Made by a program: the position numbers and the translations under genes. DNA of 43,678 nucleotides, taken from assembly GCA_000500915.1 (NCBI GenBank), contig AYNO01000009.1, positions 1 through 43,678 on the forward strand. Direction: 5' to 3'. Shown in pieces: positions 35,305-43,424 of this stretch (position 1 is its first letter; every line of letters begins with the position of its first letter). The DNA is from Rhodobacter sp. CACIA14H1. Its GTDB lineage: Bacteria; Pseudomonadota; Alphaproteobacteria; Rhodobacterales; Rhodobacteraceae. The notes under the pieces were generated by a model. It was not told where the DNA came from. It ran no database searches and saw nothing but the letters and a program-made list of their open reading frames with translations.

Positions 35305-35967
35305 ATGCGGGCATTGGTGATCGGGGCATCGGGGGGGATCGGGTCGGCGGTCTGTGCCGCGCTTTCGGCGCGCGGGTGCGAGGTGGTGGGTCTGTCACGG
35401 TCGGCGGACGGGCTGGATGTGACGGACGAGGCGTCGGTGGCGGCGGTGCTGGGGCGTGTCGGCGGGGTGTTCGATCTGGTCTTCGTGGCGACCGGGGGGC
35501 TGGAGGTGGCGGGGTTCCGGCCGGAGAAGTCGGTGAAGGCTTTGGATGCGGGGGCGCTGGCGGCGCAGTTCGCGCTGAATGCGATCGGGCCGGCGCTGGT
35601 GCTGAAGCATGTGTGGCGGCTGATCCCGCGGGATCGCGTGGCGCGGGTGGCGGTGCTGTCGGCGCGGGTGGGGTCGATCGGGGACAACCGGCTGGGCGGG
35701 TGGCATGGCTATCGGGCGGCGAAGGCGGCGCTGAACCAGATCGTGCGGACCTGCGCGGTGGAGCTGGCGCGGACGCATCCGATGGCGGCTTTGGTCGCGC
35801 TGCATCCGGGGACGGTGGCGACGCCGCTGACGGCGGCCTATGCGGGCGGGCATCCGGTGGTGACGCCCGAGGCGGCGGCGGAGCGGTTGCTGGCGGTGAT
35901 CGAGGGGCTGGGGGCGGAGCAGTCGGGGTTGTTTTTCGACTGGAAGGGGGAGCGGGTGGAGTGGTGA
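35305..35967 (+). CDS. Short-chain dehydrogenase/reductase (C-factor-like)
   Basis: A 220-residue SDR-family oxidoreductase. NAD(P) motif ALVIGASGGIGSAVCAAL, VATGGLE at the NNAG position, the active-site Ser in VAVLSARVGSIG, and Tyr/Lys in WHGYRAAKAALNQIVRT. HPGTVATPLTAAY follows as in CsgA-type SDRs. Substrate unknown. The ATG at 35305 begins directly before the Rossmann fold; its ribosome site is weak. Divergent from the leuA leader (102 bp between starts) and followed by a palindromic region. Confidence 0.85.
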   Translation: MRALVIGASGGIGSAVCAALSARGCEVVGLSRSADGLDVTDEASVAAVLGRVGGVFDLVFVATGGLEVAGFRPEKSVKALDAGALAAQFALNAIGPALVLKHVWRLIPRDRVARVAVLSARVGSIGDNRLGGWHGYRAAKAALNQIVRTCAVELARTHPMAALVALHPGTVATPLTAAYAGGHPVVTPEAAAERLLAVIEGLGAEQSGLFFDWKGERVEW

Positions 35968-35990
35968 GGCTTCCCTTTGGTGCAACGGAA

Positions 35991-36085
35991 GGGGCGCGGC
36001 CGTCACGCAGGGGTGGCTGCACATATATGTGCGGCCGCCCCGGGGGGGCGGGACGGCCGCGCCCCGATGCTTTGGGCATCGGGGC
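35991..36085. repeat. Nested palindromes between the SDR and photolyase genes
   Basis: Outer arms GGGGCGCGGCCGTC (35991-36004) and GACGGCCGCGCCCC (36052-36065) are exact over 14 bp. Between them is the perfect dyad GCACATATATGTGC (36019-36032). A third hairpin, GCCCCGATGC with GCATCGGGGC (36061-36085), shares bases with the right outer arm, so the two structures compete. It may end the SDR mRNA and also hold an operator for the photolyase. Confidence 0.7.
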
Positions 36086-36130
36086 ATGTTCTGACGTTGC
36101 GCCTTTGCTCTGTCATCGGGGCGTTGCGCC

Positions 36131-37654
36131 ATGACGCGCCTGATCCTTGTCCTTGGGGACCAGTTGACCGCCGATGTCGCCGCCCTGCGGCAGGCCCGCC
36201 CTGACGATGTGGTCGTCATGGCCGAGGTGATGGCGGAAGGCACCTATGTCCCGCACCACCCGCAGAAGATCGCGCTGATCCTGTCGGCGATGCGTCATTT
36301 CGCGGATGACCTGCGGGGGGCGGGGTGGCGGGTCGCCTATTCGCGCCTCGACGATCCCGAGAACACGCAGTCCATCACGGGCGAGATCATCCGGCGGGCG
36401 GCGGAGCATGGGGCGCGGGAGGTGATCGCCACCGCCCCCGGCGACTGGCGGTTGCGGCAGGCGCTGGCGGATTGTCCTGTTCCCGTGACGCTGCTGCCCG
36501 ACGACCGGTTCCTCTGTTCGGAGGCGGAGTTTGCCGCATGGGCCGAGGAGCGCAAGCAGTTGCGGATGGAATTCTTCTACCGCGAGATGCGGCGGAAGAC
36601 CGGGTTGATGATGGAGGGCGGGCAGCCTGCGGGCGGGCAGTGGAACTATGACCACGATAACCGCAAGCCCGCCAGGCCCGACCTGTTCCGCCCGCGCCCG
36701 CCGCGTTTCGCGCCGGATGCGGTGACGGAGGAGGTGCTGGCACTGGTAAAGCTGCGGTTCGGCGGGCATTTCGGGGCGCTGCGCCCCTTCGGCTGGGGCG
36801 TGACGCGGGCTGATGCGCTGGCCGCGCTGGACCATTTCGTGGCCCATGCGCTGCCGACCTTCGGGGATGAGCAGGATGCGATGCTGCGGGATGACCCGAC
36901 GCTGAGCCATGCGCTGGTGTCGCCCTATCTGAACCTTGGCCTGCTGTCGCCGATGGAAATCTGCCAGAGGGTCGAGGCGGAATGGCAGGCGGGGCGTTGC
37001 CCGATCAATGCGGCGGAAGGGTTCATCCGGCAGATCATCGGCTGGCGGGAATTCGTGCGGGGCATCTGGGCGCTGGAGGGGCCGGATTATGCGCGGCGCA
37101 ATGTGCTGGGGCATTCCCGCGCGCTGCCGCCGGTCTATTGGGGCGCGGGGACGCGGATGGCCTGCATGGGCCATGCGGTGGGGCAGACGCGGGACATGGG
37201 CTATGCGCACCATATCCAGCGGCTGATGGTGACGGGGAATTTCGCGCTGCTGGCGGGGGTGGACCCTTGGGCCGTGCATGAATGGTATCTGTCGGTCTAT
37301 GTCGATGCCTTCGAATGGGTCGAGGCGCCGAATACCGTGGGGATGAGCCAGTTCGCCGATGGCGGCGTGGTGGGGTCGAAGCCCTATGTCAGTTCGGGCG
37401 CCTATATCGACCGGATGTCGGATTACTGCGGAGGCTGCCATTACAGGGTGAAGGACAAGACGGGCGAGCGGGCCTGTCCGTTCAACCTGCTGTACTGGCA
37501 TTTCCTGATGCGGCACCGCGAGCGGTTCGCGGGCAATCCGCGCATGGCGCAGATGTACCGGACTTGGGACCGGATGGAGGAAGGGCACCGTGCCCGCGTG
37601 TTGCGGGAGGCGGAGGCGTTCCTTGCGCGGATGGAGGCGGGGGAGGCGATCTAG
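36131..37654 (+). CDS. phrB: Iron-sulfur bacterial cryptochrome/(6-4) photolyase, PhrB type
   Basis: Light-driven DNA repair flavoprotein of 507 residues, the same length as PhrB of Agrobacterium. The N-terminal antenna domain starts LILVLGDQLTADVAAL; the FAD domain has GWGVTRADALAALDHFV, ALVSPYLNLGLLSP and GFIRQIIGWREFVRGIW. The [4Fe-4S] cysteines are visible in MACMGHAVG (likely first ligand), YCGGCHYRV and RACPFNLLYW, which together define the FeS-BCP group. It repairs (6-4) photoproducts in that family. Its stop overlaps that of the convergent ArsR gene on CTAG. Confidence 0.92.
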   Translation: MTRLILVLGDQLTADVAALRQARPDDVVVMAEVMAEGTYVPHHPQKIALILSAMRHFADDLRGAGWRVAYSRLDDPENTQSITGEIIRRAAEHGAREVIATAPGDWRLRQALADCPVPVTLLPDDRFLCSEAEFAAWAEERKQLRMEFFYREMRRKTGLMMEGGQPAGGQWNYDHDNRKPARPDLFRPRPPRFAPDAVTEEVLALVKLRFGGHFGALRPFGWGVTRADALAALDHFVAHALPTFGDEQDAMLRDDPTLSHALVSPYLNLGLLSPMEICQRVEAEWQAGRCPINAAEGFIRQIIGWREFVRGIWALEGPDYARRNVLGHSRALPPVYWGAGTRMACMGHAVGQTRDMGYAHHIQRLMVTGNFALLAGVDPWAVHEWYLSVYVDAFEWVEAPNTVGMSQFADGGVVGSKPYVSSGAYIDRMSDYCGGCHYRVKDKTGERACPFNLLYWHFLMRHRERFAGNPRMAQMYRTWDRMEEGHRARVLREAEAFLARMEAGEAI

Positions 37655-37995
37655 GCGTCCGGCGCGTCGAGTTCGGCTTCGAGGAAGCGCTCGAAGGCGT
37701 CGAGGTCCACCGGATCGAACTGGCCGAAGCCCTGCATCCAGACCGAGGCCGCCCGCAGCGCGTCGGGTTCCAGCTTGCACCATTTCACGCGGCCGCGCTT
37801 TTCCTGCGTGATCAACCCCGCCTCGGCCAGCACGGCGAGGTGTTTGGAGATGGCGGCCAGCGACATGGCGAAGGGTTCGGCCACGTCGGTGACGGCCATG
37901 TCATCTTCCAGCAGCATCGTCAGGATGGCGCGGCGCGTGGGGTCGGCCAGCGCGGCGAAGACGGTGTCGAGGGGATGGGACTGCGGGGCGGTCAT
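37651..37995 (-). CDS. ArsR-family winged-helix regulator
   Basis: A 114-residue regulator. LADPTRRAILTMLLEDDMAV and the recognition helix region MSLAAISKHLAVLAEAGLIT are diagnostic; RGRVKWCKLEPDALRAA forms the wing and following helix. The metal-binding Cys pattern of ArsR/SmtB is absent (only one Cys), so it more likely senses a non-metal signal, as in the subgroup often paired with AHSA1/SRPBCC genes; no such gene is next to it. The dyad TCAACC-N4-GGTTGA at 38027-38042, 31 bp before its ATG, is the likely autoregulatory site. Confidence 0.9.
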   Translation of the reverse strand: MTAPQSHPLDTVFAALADPTRRAILTMLLEDDMAVTDVAEPFAMSLAAISKHLAVLAEAGLITQEKRGRVKWCKLEPDALRAASVWMQGFGQFDPVDLDAFERFLEAELDAPDA

Positions 37996-38026
37996 GGGTG
38001 GTCTTTGCAGGGATCAGGCGGGATCG

Positions 38027-38042
38027 TCAACCGTTGGGTTGA
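38027..38042. promoter_or_regulatory. ArsR operator candidate TCAACC-GTTG-GGTTGA
   Basis: Perfect 6-bp arms around four bases, directly upstream of the arsR gene. The TCAACnnnnGTTGA type dyad is the usual form of sites for this ArsR subgroup. It also lies 41 bp upstream of the small ORF at 38084 on the other strand. Confidence 0.6.
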
Positions 38043-38083
38043 ATATGCCGACAGGGCCGGATCGGCCGGAAGGAGGGTGCGCG

Positions 38084-38230
38084 ATGGCGGATGCTGCATT
38101 TGAAAATACATATGAAACAACGGGTTACGGCGCGATGCCCGTGCCATTTCGCCGCTTGACTCATGCCGGACCCCTCCGTAGGTTCCGGCCGAACGTTCTG
38201 GGGGTGCCCGAACATGGCCATCGAACCTGA
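38084..38230 (+). CDS. Possible 48-residue small ORF overlapping the atpI start
   Basis: ATG at 38084 with a near-perfect AGGAGG site seven bases upstream (38071-38076); TGA at 38228-38230, 17 bp into atpI. It begins MADAAFENTYETTGYGAMPV and ends in a basic stretch. It overlaps the proposed atp promoter. The strong ribosome site and the ArsR dyad upstream argue for translation; the lack of any family likeness and the overlap with the promoter argue against. Undecided. Confidence 0.35.
   Translation: MADAAFENTYETTGYGAMPVPFRRLTHAGPLRRFRPNVLGVPEHGHRT
38156..38184 (+). promoter_or_regulatory. Promoter of the atp F0 operon
   Basis: TTGACT (38156-38161), exactly 17 bp, then TAGGTT (38179-38184), 29 bp before the atpI ATG. 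Good match to housekeeping promoters of alphaproteobacteria. Confidence 0.65.
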
Positions 38231-38546
38231 CCGCGAGCGTCTGAAGGCGCTTGAGGAGAAGATCGCGAAGGCCAGGGATGCGGCCGAAGGGCCGCGCAAG
38301 CGCCACCAGGAGGAGCACTATTCGCAGGCGCAGCTTGCGTGGCGGATGGTGATCGAGCTTGTGGCCGGTCTGGCGATCGGCTTCGGCATCGGATACGGGC
38401 TGGATACCCTGCTGGGGACGATGCCCATCTTTCTGGTGCTGTTCATACTGGCGGGCTTTGCGGCGGGGGTGAAAACCATGCTGCGGTCGGCGAACGAAGT
38501 GCAGGAACGGAAGGCGGCACAGGCCGCCAAGCAAGAGGAAGACTGA
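38214..38546 (+). CDS. atpI: ATP synthase protein I (AtpI)
   Basis: A 110-residue protein: a charged N-terminal helix ([20 protein letters not shown]), two membrane helices (about 43-65 and 69-90) and a charged tail. AtpI-family proteins help assemble the c-ring. The Met at 38214 starts the conserved part; upstream frame continuation is chance. First gene of the F0 operon, one base before atpB. Confidence 0.88.
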   Translation: MAIEPDRERLKALEEKIAKARDAAEGPRKRHQEEHYSQAQLAWRMVIELVAGLAIGFGIGYGLDTLLGTMPIFLVLFILAGFAAGVKTMLRSANEVQERKAAQAAKQEED

Positions 38547-38547
38547 C

Positions 38548-39300
38548 GTGGCGGAAGAAGCGCACAGCGAAGGCGGTCTGGTGTTCCACCCGATGGACCA
38601 GTTCATCGTGAAGCCGCTGTTCGGCGACGGTCCGGTGGAATGGTACACGCCGACGAACGTGACGCTGTGGATGGCGCTTGCCGTGGTCTGCGCGATCGCG
38701 CTGTTCGTCATGGGCACGCGGGGCCGCGCCATCGTGCCGTCGCGGGTGCAGTCGGTGGCGGAACTGGCCTACGGGTTCATCTACAAGATGGTCGAGGATA
38801 TCTGCGGCCATGACGGGGTGAAGTACTTCCCGAAGATCTTCACGCTGTTCGTGTTCATCATCTTCACCAACTACCTCGGCCTGCTGCCGATGTCCTTTAC
38901 CCCCACGTCGCATATCGCGGTGACGGCGGTTCTGGGCTTTGGCGTGTTCTTCGCGGTGACGATCCTTGGTTTCGTCAAGCATGGCGCACATTTCCTCGGC
39001 CTGTTCTGGATGTCGGACGCCCCGCTGATCCTGCGCCCCATCATCGCTGTGATCGAGGTCATTTCCTATTTCGTCCGCCCAGTCAGCCATTCGATCCGTC
39101 TTGCGGGCAACATCATGGCCGGCCACGCCGTGATCAAGGTTTTCGCGGGATTTGCGGCCATCGCCGCCATCTCGCCGGTGTCGGTCCTTGCGATCGTCGC
39201 CATCTACGGGCTGGAGGTGCTGGTCGCCTTCATCCAGGCCTACGTCTTTACCATCCTGACCTGCGTCTATCTGAAGGATGCGCTGCATCCGGGCCACTGA
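38548..39300 (+). CDS. atpB: ATP synthase F0 subunit a
   Basis: Proton-channel subunit of 250 residues with five to six membrane helices. The essential Arg is in [20 protein letters not shown], and [15 protein letters not shown] is the usual C-terminus. The start is GTG at 38548, with an AAGAGGAAG site in the end of atpI. Confidence 0.95.
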   Translation: MAEEAHSEGGLVFHPMDQFIVKPLFGDGPVEWYTPTNVTLWMALAVVCAIALFVMGTRGRAIVPSRVQSVAELAYGFIYKMVEDICGHDGVKYFPKIFTLFVFIIFTNYLGLLPMSFTPTSHIAVTAVLGFGVFFAVTILGFVKHGAHFLGLFWMSDAPLILRPIIAVIEVISYFVRPVSHSIRLAGNIMAGHAVIKVFAGFAAIAAISPVSVLAIVAIYGLEVLVAFIQAYVFTILTCVYLKDALHPGH

Positions 39301-39348
39301 CGCGCCGGTCATACCTAAACTCAAGCATTCCATCGTAAGGAGAAAATC

Positions 39349-39585
39349 ATGGAAGGCGATATCGCAAGCATGGGTCAGTTCATCGGTGCCGGCCTCGCCG
39401 CCATCGGTTCGGGCGCTGCCGCCATCGGCGTTGGCCACGTGGCCGGCAACTTCCTGTCGGGCGCCCTGCGCAACCCGTCGGCTGCCGGTTCGCAGACCGC
39501 CACGCTGTTCATCGGTCTGGCCTTCGCGGAAGCTCTGGGGATCTTCGCGTTCCTCGTCGCGCTTCTGCTGATGTTCGCCGTCTGA
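39349..39585 (+). CDS. atpE: ATP synthase F0 subunit c
   Basis: Rotor-ring proteolipid of 78 residues: two helices joined by the loop [10 protein letters not shown], with the proton-carrying Glu in [12 protein letters not shown] perfect AAGGAG precedes it, in line with the need for many copies. The following spacer is strongly structured (39591-39643). Confidence 0.96.
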   Translation: MEGDIASMGQFIGAGLAAIGSGAAAIGVGHVAGNFLSGALRNPSAAGSQTATLFIGLAFAEALGIFAFLVALLLMFAV

Positions 39586-39590
39586 TCCCG

Positions 39591-39643
39591 CTTCGAATCC
39601 TTACGTAAGGGGGGCACGCCGGGCGACCGGCGGCCCTTCGAAG
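39591..39643 (+). repeat. Structured atpE-atpF' spacer
   Basis: CTTCGAA (39591-39597) pairs with TTCGAAG (39637-39643) and encloses the perfect dyad CCTTACGTAAGG (39599-39610) and a GC hairpin. Such a structure after atpE may protect the atpE part of the mRNA from 3' decay and so raise its yield over the b subunits. Confidence 0.55.
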
Positions 39644-39668
39644 TTCAAAGGGTCCGACGGAGGACAAG

Positions 39669-40217
39669 ATGGCTACTGAATCTACCGCCGCCGACATTGC
39701 CCAGTGTGTCAACGAGCATGGCAGCGCCATCGGCATGCCGCAGCTCTGCGCCGACTGGATGCCGAACCAGATCTTCTGGCTGATCGTCGCGCTGGCCGTG
39801 ATCTATTTCGTGCTGTCGCGCATCGCGCTTCCGCGCATCGGTGGCGTGCTTGCCGAACGCAAGGGCACGATCACCAACGACCTGACCGCGGCTGAAGAGC
39901 TGAAGGCCAAGGCCGTCGAGGCCGAGAAGGCCTATCAGGACGCGCTGGCGCGGGCCCGTGCCGAAGCCGCGAAGATCGTGGCCGAAGCGCGTGCGGACAT
40001 CCAGAAGGATCTGGATGCGGCCACCGCCAAGGCGGATGCCGAAATCGCGGCCAAGGCTGCGGAATCCGAGAAGCGCATCGGGGAAATCCGTGCGGGTGCC
40101 TTGGAAGCCGTGACCGAGGTGGCGAAGGACACGGCCAAGGAACTGGTGGCGGCGCTGGGCGGCAAGGCCGACGCACGCAGCGTGACCGCGGCTGTCACTG
40201 CGCGACTGAAAGGGTGA
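39669..40217 (+). CDS. atpF': ATP synthase F0 subunit b'
   Basis: Peripheral-stalk subunit of 182 residues. A periplasmic tail with [15 protein letters not shown] precedes one membrane helix (about 35-55, [20 protein letters not shown]), then a long charged helix (about 60-160) typical of b-type subunits. The longer N-terminal part and its place before atpF mark it as b', found in photosynthetic bacteria and alphaproteobacteria. GGAGG precedes the ATG; four bases separate it from atpF. Confidence 0.92.
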   Translation: MATESTAADIAQCVNEHGSAIGMPQLCADWMPNQIFWLIVALAVIYFVLSRIALPRIGGVLAERKGTITNDLTAAEELKAKAVEAEKAYQDALARARAEAAKIVAEARADIQKDLDAATAKADAEIAAKAAESEKRIGEIRAGALEAVTEVAKDTAKELVAALGGKADARSVTAAVTARLKG

Positions 40218-40221
40218 GGCC

Positions 40222-40779
40222 ATGAAGAAGCTTGTTGCCATTCTGGCGCTGACCGCATCGCCCGCTTTCGCGGCGTCGGGCAAGCCCTTCTTCTCGCTGT
40301 CGAACACCGATTTTGTGGTGACGATCAGCTTCCTCGTCTTCGTGGGCGTGCTGCTGTACTTCAAGGTGCCGGCGATGATCGCCCGCCTGCTGGATGGTCG
40401 CGCTGCGCAGATCAAGGCCGAGCTGGAAGAGGCCCGCGCCCTGCGGGACGAGGCCAAGGCGGTTCTGGCGTCCTACGAGAAGAAGCAGAAGGAAGTGCAG
40501 GAGCAGTCCGAGCGCATCGTCGCTTCCGCCAAGGAAGAGGCGATGGCGGCTGCCGCGCAGGCCAAGGCCGACCTGAAGGCGGCGATTGCCCGCCGTCTGG
40601 CCGCGGCCGAGGACCAGATCGCTTCGGCGGAGGCTTCGGCTATCCGCGAAGTCCGCGAGAAGGCGATTGCGGTTGCGGTTGCGGCGGCCGGCGACGTTCT
40701 GTCCAAGCAGATGACCGCCGAGGGGGCTGCGGCTTCCATCGACGCGGCCATTGCGCAGGTCGAAGCCAAGCTGCACTGA
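40222..40779 (+). CDS. atpF: ATP synthase F0 subunit b
   Basis: Peripheral-stalk subunit of 185 residues. The N-terminus (KLVAILALTASPAFA) looks like a cleavable signal, then one membrane helix (about 28-48, FVVTISFLVFVGVLLYFKVP) and the long stator helix. Last gene of the F0 operon, followed by the intrinsic terminator at 40801. F1 genes are not in the window. Confidence 0.94.
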   Translation: MKKLVAILALTASPAFAASGKPFFSLSNTDFVVTISFLVFVGVLLYFKVPAMIARLLDGRAAQIKAELEEARALRDEAKAVLASYEKKQKEVQEQSERIVASAKEEAMAAAAQAKADLKAAIARRLAAAEDQIASAEASAIREVREKAIAVAVAAAGDVLSKQMTAEGAAASIDAAIAQVEAKLH

Positions 40780-40800
40780 ACGGACAATCCGTTTCGGAAG

Positions 40801-40833
40801 GAACCCGGTCGCAAGGCCGGGTTCTTTCGTTTT
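40801..40833 (+). terminator. Intrinsic terminator of the atp operon
   Basis: GAACCCGG / CCGGGTTC, 8-bp stem with an 8-nt loop, then TTTCGTTTT. Classic Rho-independent form, 21 bp past the atpF stop. Confidence 0.9.
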
Positions 40834-41600
40834 CAGCGGGCGCGTTCGTGTTCCAGCCTTTGGCGCGCCACGGCTTCGTTGCGGGCGGCGCGGGCCTGTT
40901 CGGCATAGGCGATTTCCACGAAGCCCAGATGCGCCTCGATCGCGGCGCGGGCGGCGGCTGGGTCGCGGGACTGGATCGCGGTGTTGATGGCGCGGTGCTG
41001 GTCGAGCAGCGCCTCGCGCGTGGTGCGGACCTTGAACAGGATCTGGCGGTTGTAGAAGACGCCCATCCGCAAGAGGTCGAACATTGAGCGCATCATGTGC
41101 AGCATGATGACGTTGTGGCCGGCCTCGATGATGGCCATGTGGAATTGCGCGTCGAGCTGCGATTCATCGGTGGGATCGCGTTTGGAATGCGCGGCTTCCA
41201 TCTTGCGGAAGATTTCGTCGATGACCTGCAGGTCGGTGTCCGAGGCCAGCCGCGCGGCGCGTTCGGCGGCGAGGCTTTCCATGTCGCGGCGGAAGGAGAG
41301 GTAATCCGTCACCGCCTCGTCATGGCGGGAGAAGAGGTCCACCAGCGCGGGCGAGAAGGCGGAGCCGAGGACATCGGCGATGTAGATGCCGGCATTGGGG
41401 CGGGCGACGACGAGGCCGCGTTCCTGCAGGTCGGCAATCGCCTCGCGCAGGGAGGGGCGCGAGACGTCCATGCGTTCGGAGAGTTCGCGTTCGGAGGGCA
41501 GGCGTTCCCCGGGCCGCAGGATGCCGCGCAGGATCAGGAGTTCGATCTGGCGGACGATGGTCTGGGACAGTTTCTCGGACTGGGCCTTTTCGAAGGGCAT
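40833..41600 (-). CDS. GntR-family regulator, FadR (FCD) subfamily
   Basis: A 255-residue regulator. The winged helix (about residues 8-75) has LILRGILRPGERLPSERELS and SRPSLREAIADLQERGLV; the C-terminal FCD domain has the metal-binding pattern with Asp in LDAQFHMAII, His in the same helix and His in DQHRAINTAI. The closest general type is PdhR/LldR, controlling pyruvate or lactate-related genes, but no such gene is adjacent. The ATG at 41600 has GAGG upstream; an in-frame TTG at 41615 is less likely. Likely autoregulated through the dyad at 41617-41637. Confidence 0.88.
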   Translation of the reverse strand: MPFEKAQSEKLSQTIVRQIELLILRGILRPGERLPSERELSERMDVSRPSLREAIADLQERGLVVARPNAGIYIADVLGSAFSPALVDLFSRHDEAVTDYLSFRRDMESLAAERAARLASDTDLQVIDEIFRKMEAAHSKRDPTDESQLDAQFHMAIIEAGHNVIMLHMMRSMFDLLRMGVFYNRQILFKVRTTREALLDQHRAINTAIQSRDPAAARAAIEAHLGFVEIAYAEQARAARNEAVARQRLEHERAR

Positions 41601-41616
41601 GGCAACCTCGCGCAAT

Positions 41617-41637
41617 CTGGTCGGAATTTATGACCAG
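41617..41637. promoter_or_regulatory. GntR operator candidate CTGGTC-N9-GACCAG
   Basis: Perfect 6-bp arms around nine AT-rich bases, 16 bp before the gntR ATG. TGGTC/GACCA halves fit the TGGT/ACCA theme of FadR-subfamily sites, though the spacing is wider than the usual one. Confidence 0.5.
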
Positions 41638-41657
41638 CGGGCAGGGTTTCACAATTG

Positions 41658-41685
41658 AAAAAGGCCGGACCCAGGGTCCGGCCTT
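41658..41685 (-). terminator. Intrinsic terminator of the OmpA-family gene
   Basis: On the minus strand AAGGCCGGACC, loop CTG, GGTCCGGCCTT, then a T run (A's at 41658-41662). An 11-bp stem with U tract, 23 bp past the stop of the lipoprotein gene. Confidence 0.9.
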
Positions 41686-41708
41686 CAGATGCGCACGGGG
41701 CGTCGGGA

Positions 41709-42368
41709 TCACATCGTCGGGCGGATGATGATTTCCACGCGGCGGTTCTGGGCGCGGCCTTCGGGCGTGAGGTTCGAGGCGATGGGCTGATCCTCGCCCC
41801 GGCCGAAGGCGGCGATGCGGCCGTTCGGCACGCCGCTTTCGCGCAGGACATTGGCGACCGACACGGCGCGGCGCTGCGACAGGTCCTGGTTGTAGCTGGC
41901 CGATCCGGTGTTGTCGGTGTGGCCGATGATCTGGATCTGGCTGTTGGGATAGCGCAGCAGGTTCTGGGCCACGGATTTGATGTCGCGCGTCAGGTCGGGG
42001 CGCAGCGCGGCGCTATCGACCGAGAAGAGCACGTCCTGCGGCATGTTGACGACGAGGTAGTCGCCCATGTTCGTCACGTTGAACTGGCTGTTGATGCCGC
42101 GCAGTTCCTGCGCCTGCTGGTCCAGCGTGGTGCCGATGGCGCCGCCGACGATGGCGCCGATGCCGGCGCCCACGGCGGTTTTCAGAAGCCGGTCGTCATC
42201 GGATTGCGACCCGATCAGGCCGCCCGCCATCGCGCCGATCAGGGCGCCGGACTGGGCGCGGGGGCCCATCGGCTGGACCGGCTGGCCGCCGGCATAGGGG
42301 TCGGCGGGCACGCAGGCCGTGAGGGCGAGGATGCCGAGGGTGGAAAGGATTAGGGGGGTCTTGGTCAT
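41709..42368 (-). CDS. OmpA-family outer-membrane lipoprotein (YiaD-like)
   Basis: A 219-residue lipoprotein. Signal peptide with lipobox LTAC (Cys at about 19), a glycine-zipper stretch (about 41-85, GALIGAMAGGLIGS and GAGIGAIVGGAIGTT), and the C-terminal OmpA peptidoglycan-binding domain (about 105-215) with IQIIGHTDNTGSASYNQDLS and NRRVEIIIRP. It ties the outer membrane to peptidoglycan. Monocistronic, with its own terminator and an AT-rich patch (42418-42428) upstream. Confidence 0.92.
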   Translation of the reverse strand: MTKTPLILSTLGILALTACVPADPYAGGQPVQPMGPRAQSGALIGAMAGGLIGSQSDDDRLLKTAVGAGIGAIVGGAIGTTLDQQAQELRGINSQFNVTNMGDYLVVNMPQDVLFSVDSAALRPDLTRDIKSVAQNLLRYPNSQIQIIGHTDNTGSASYNQDLSQRRAVSVANVLRESGVPNGRIAAFGRGEDQPIASNLTPEGRAQNRRVEIIIRPTM

Positions 42369-42479
42369 TTTCTGCCGCCTCGATGGTGGGTGGCCCTGTG
42401 TTGCGGGCTCTGTTCACCTTTATATCAAGGGGGCGCGGGGCAGGATAGGACCGGCACCGCTGCGGCAACAATCCGCGCA

Positions 42480-43320
42480 TCACATTCCGGTGCGGGCGGA
42501 TTCCCACGCAAGGATGGCGCGTTTGACCGGCAGGCCCCAGTGATAGCCGCCAAGGCTGCCGTCGCGCCGGAGGGCGCGGTGGCAGGGGATCAGGAAGCTG
42601 ACGGGGTTGCGGCCGACGGCGGTGCCGACGGCGCGGACGGCCTTGGGGTTGCCGATGGTGCCTGCGATTTCGCTGTAGGTGGTGACATGGCCGGTGGGGA
42701 TGCGCAGCAACGCCTCCCAGACCTTGATCTGGAAGGGGGCGCCGATGAGGTGGAGGGGGGTCTTGCCCATCCCGTCGGTGGCGAAGGCCGCCAGCACCCA
42801 GGGGCGCAGGGCGGTGGGGTCTTCGGTAAAGGTGGCCTTGGGCCAGCGGCGGAGCAGGTCTTCGAAGGCGGGTTCCGCCCCCATCTCGGCCGCGAAGCCC
42901 ATGCCGCAGATGCCGCGGTCGGTGCCCATGACGATGGCGGGGCCGAAGGGGCTGTCGAACCAGCCCCAGCGGATGGTCAGGCCTTCGCCGCCGCGGGCAT
43001 AGTCGCCGGGGGTCATGGCTTCCCATGTCAGGAAGAGGTCATGCAGGCGCCCCGTGCCGGACAGGCCGGTGGCCAGTGCCGTTTCCAGCGTGGTGAAGCG
43101 GTCGGCCAGCATCCGGCGGGCGTGGTCCAGCGTCAGGTATTGCTGGTAGCGTTTGGGCGAGATGCCGACCCATTGGGAAAAAGGTGCGCTGGAAATGCGC
43201 GGGCGACATGTCCATCCGCGCGGCGAGGTCATCCAGCGTGAGGGCGGGGCCGCCTTCGTCGATGATGCGCAGGGCGCGGGCGATGACGCCGTAATGGTAG
43301 GCGGGGGACTGGTCGGTCAT
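42480..43320 (-). CDS. AraC-type HTH / methylated-DNA-cysteine methyltransferase fusion (Ada-like), frame broken in an A run
   Basis: DNA-repair protein of about 280 residues when the frame is restored. It has an AraC-type DNA-binding domain (LDDLAARMDMSPAHFQRTF, then QWVGISPKRYQQYLTL) and a C-terminal O6-alkylguanine methyltransferase domain with the catalytic Cys in SFLIPCHRALRRDG and GGYHWGLPVKRAIL. The N-terminal metal-binding domain of E. coli Ada is absent. Frames part at five A's (43179-43183): removing one gives HFQRTFSQWVG. Probably a base-call error. The ATG at 43320 has AAGGAG six bases upstream. Divergent from endonuclease III. Confidence 0.85.
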
Positions 43321-43424
43321 GGGCATCTCCTTGCCCTGCAGTCTATAGGCGCGGGCGGCCACAGGCGACCCGAATTCTGCGCATCCCGCTTGTCCGGTGG
43401 GGCCGTGTCGCTTATGGCGTGGGC

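Noticed and set aside
36131-36160. SigmaE-type TGATCC element for the photolyase
   Set aside because: The TGATCC seen here lies inside the coding start of the gene, so it cannot serve as its own -35 box at the usual spacing.
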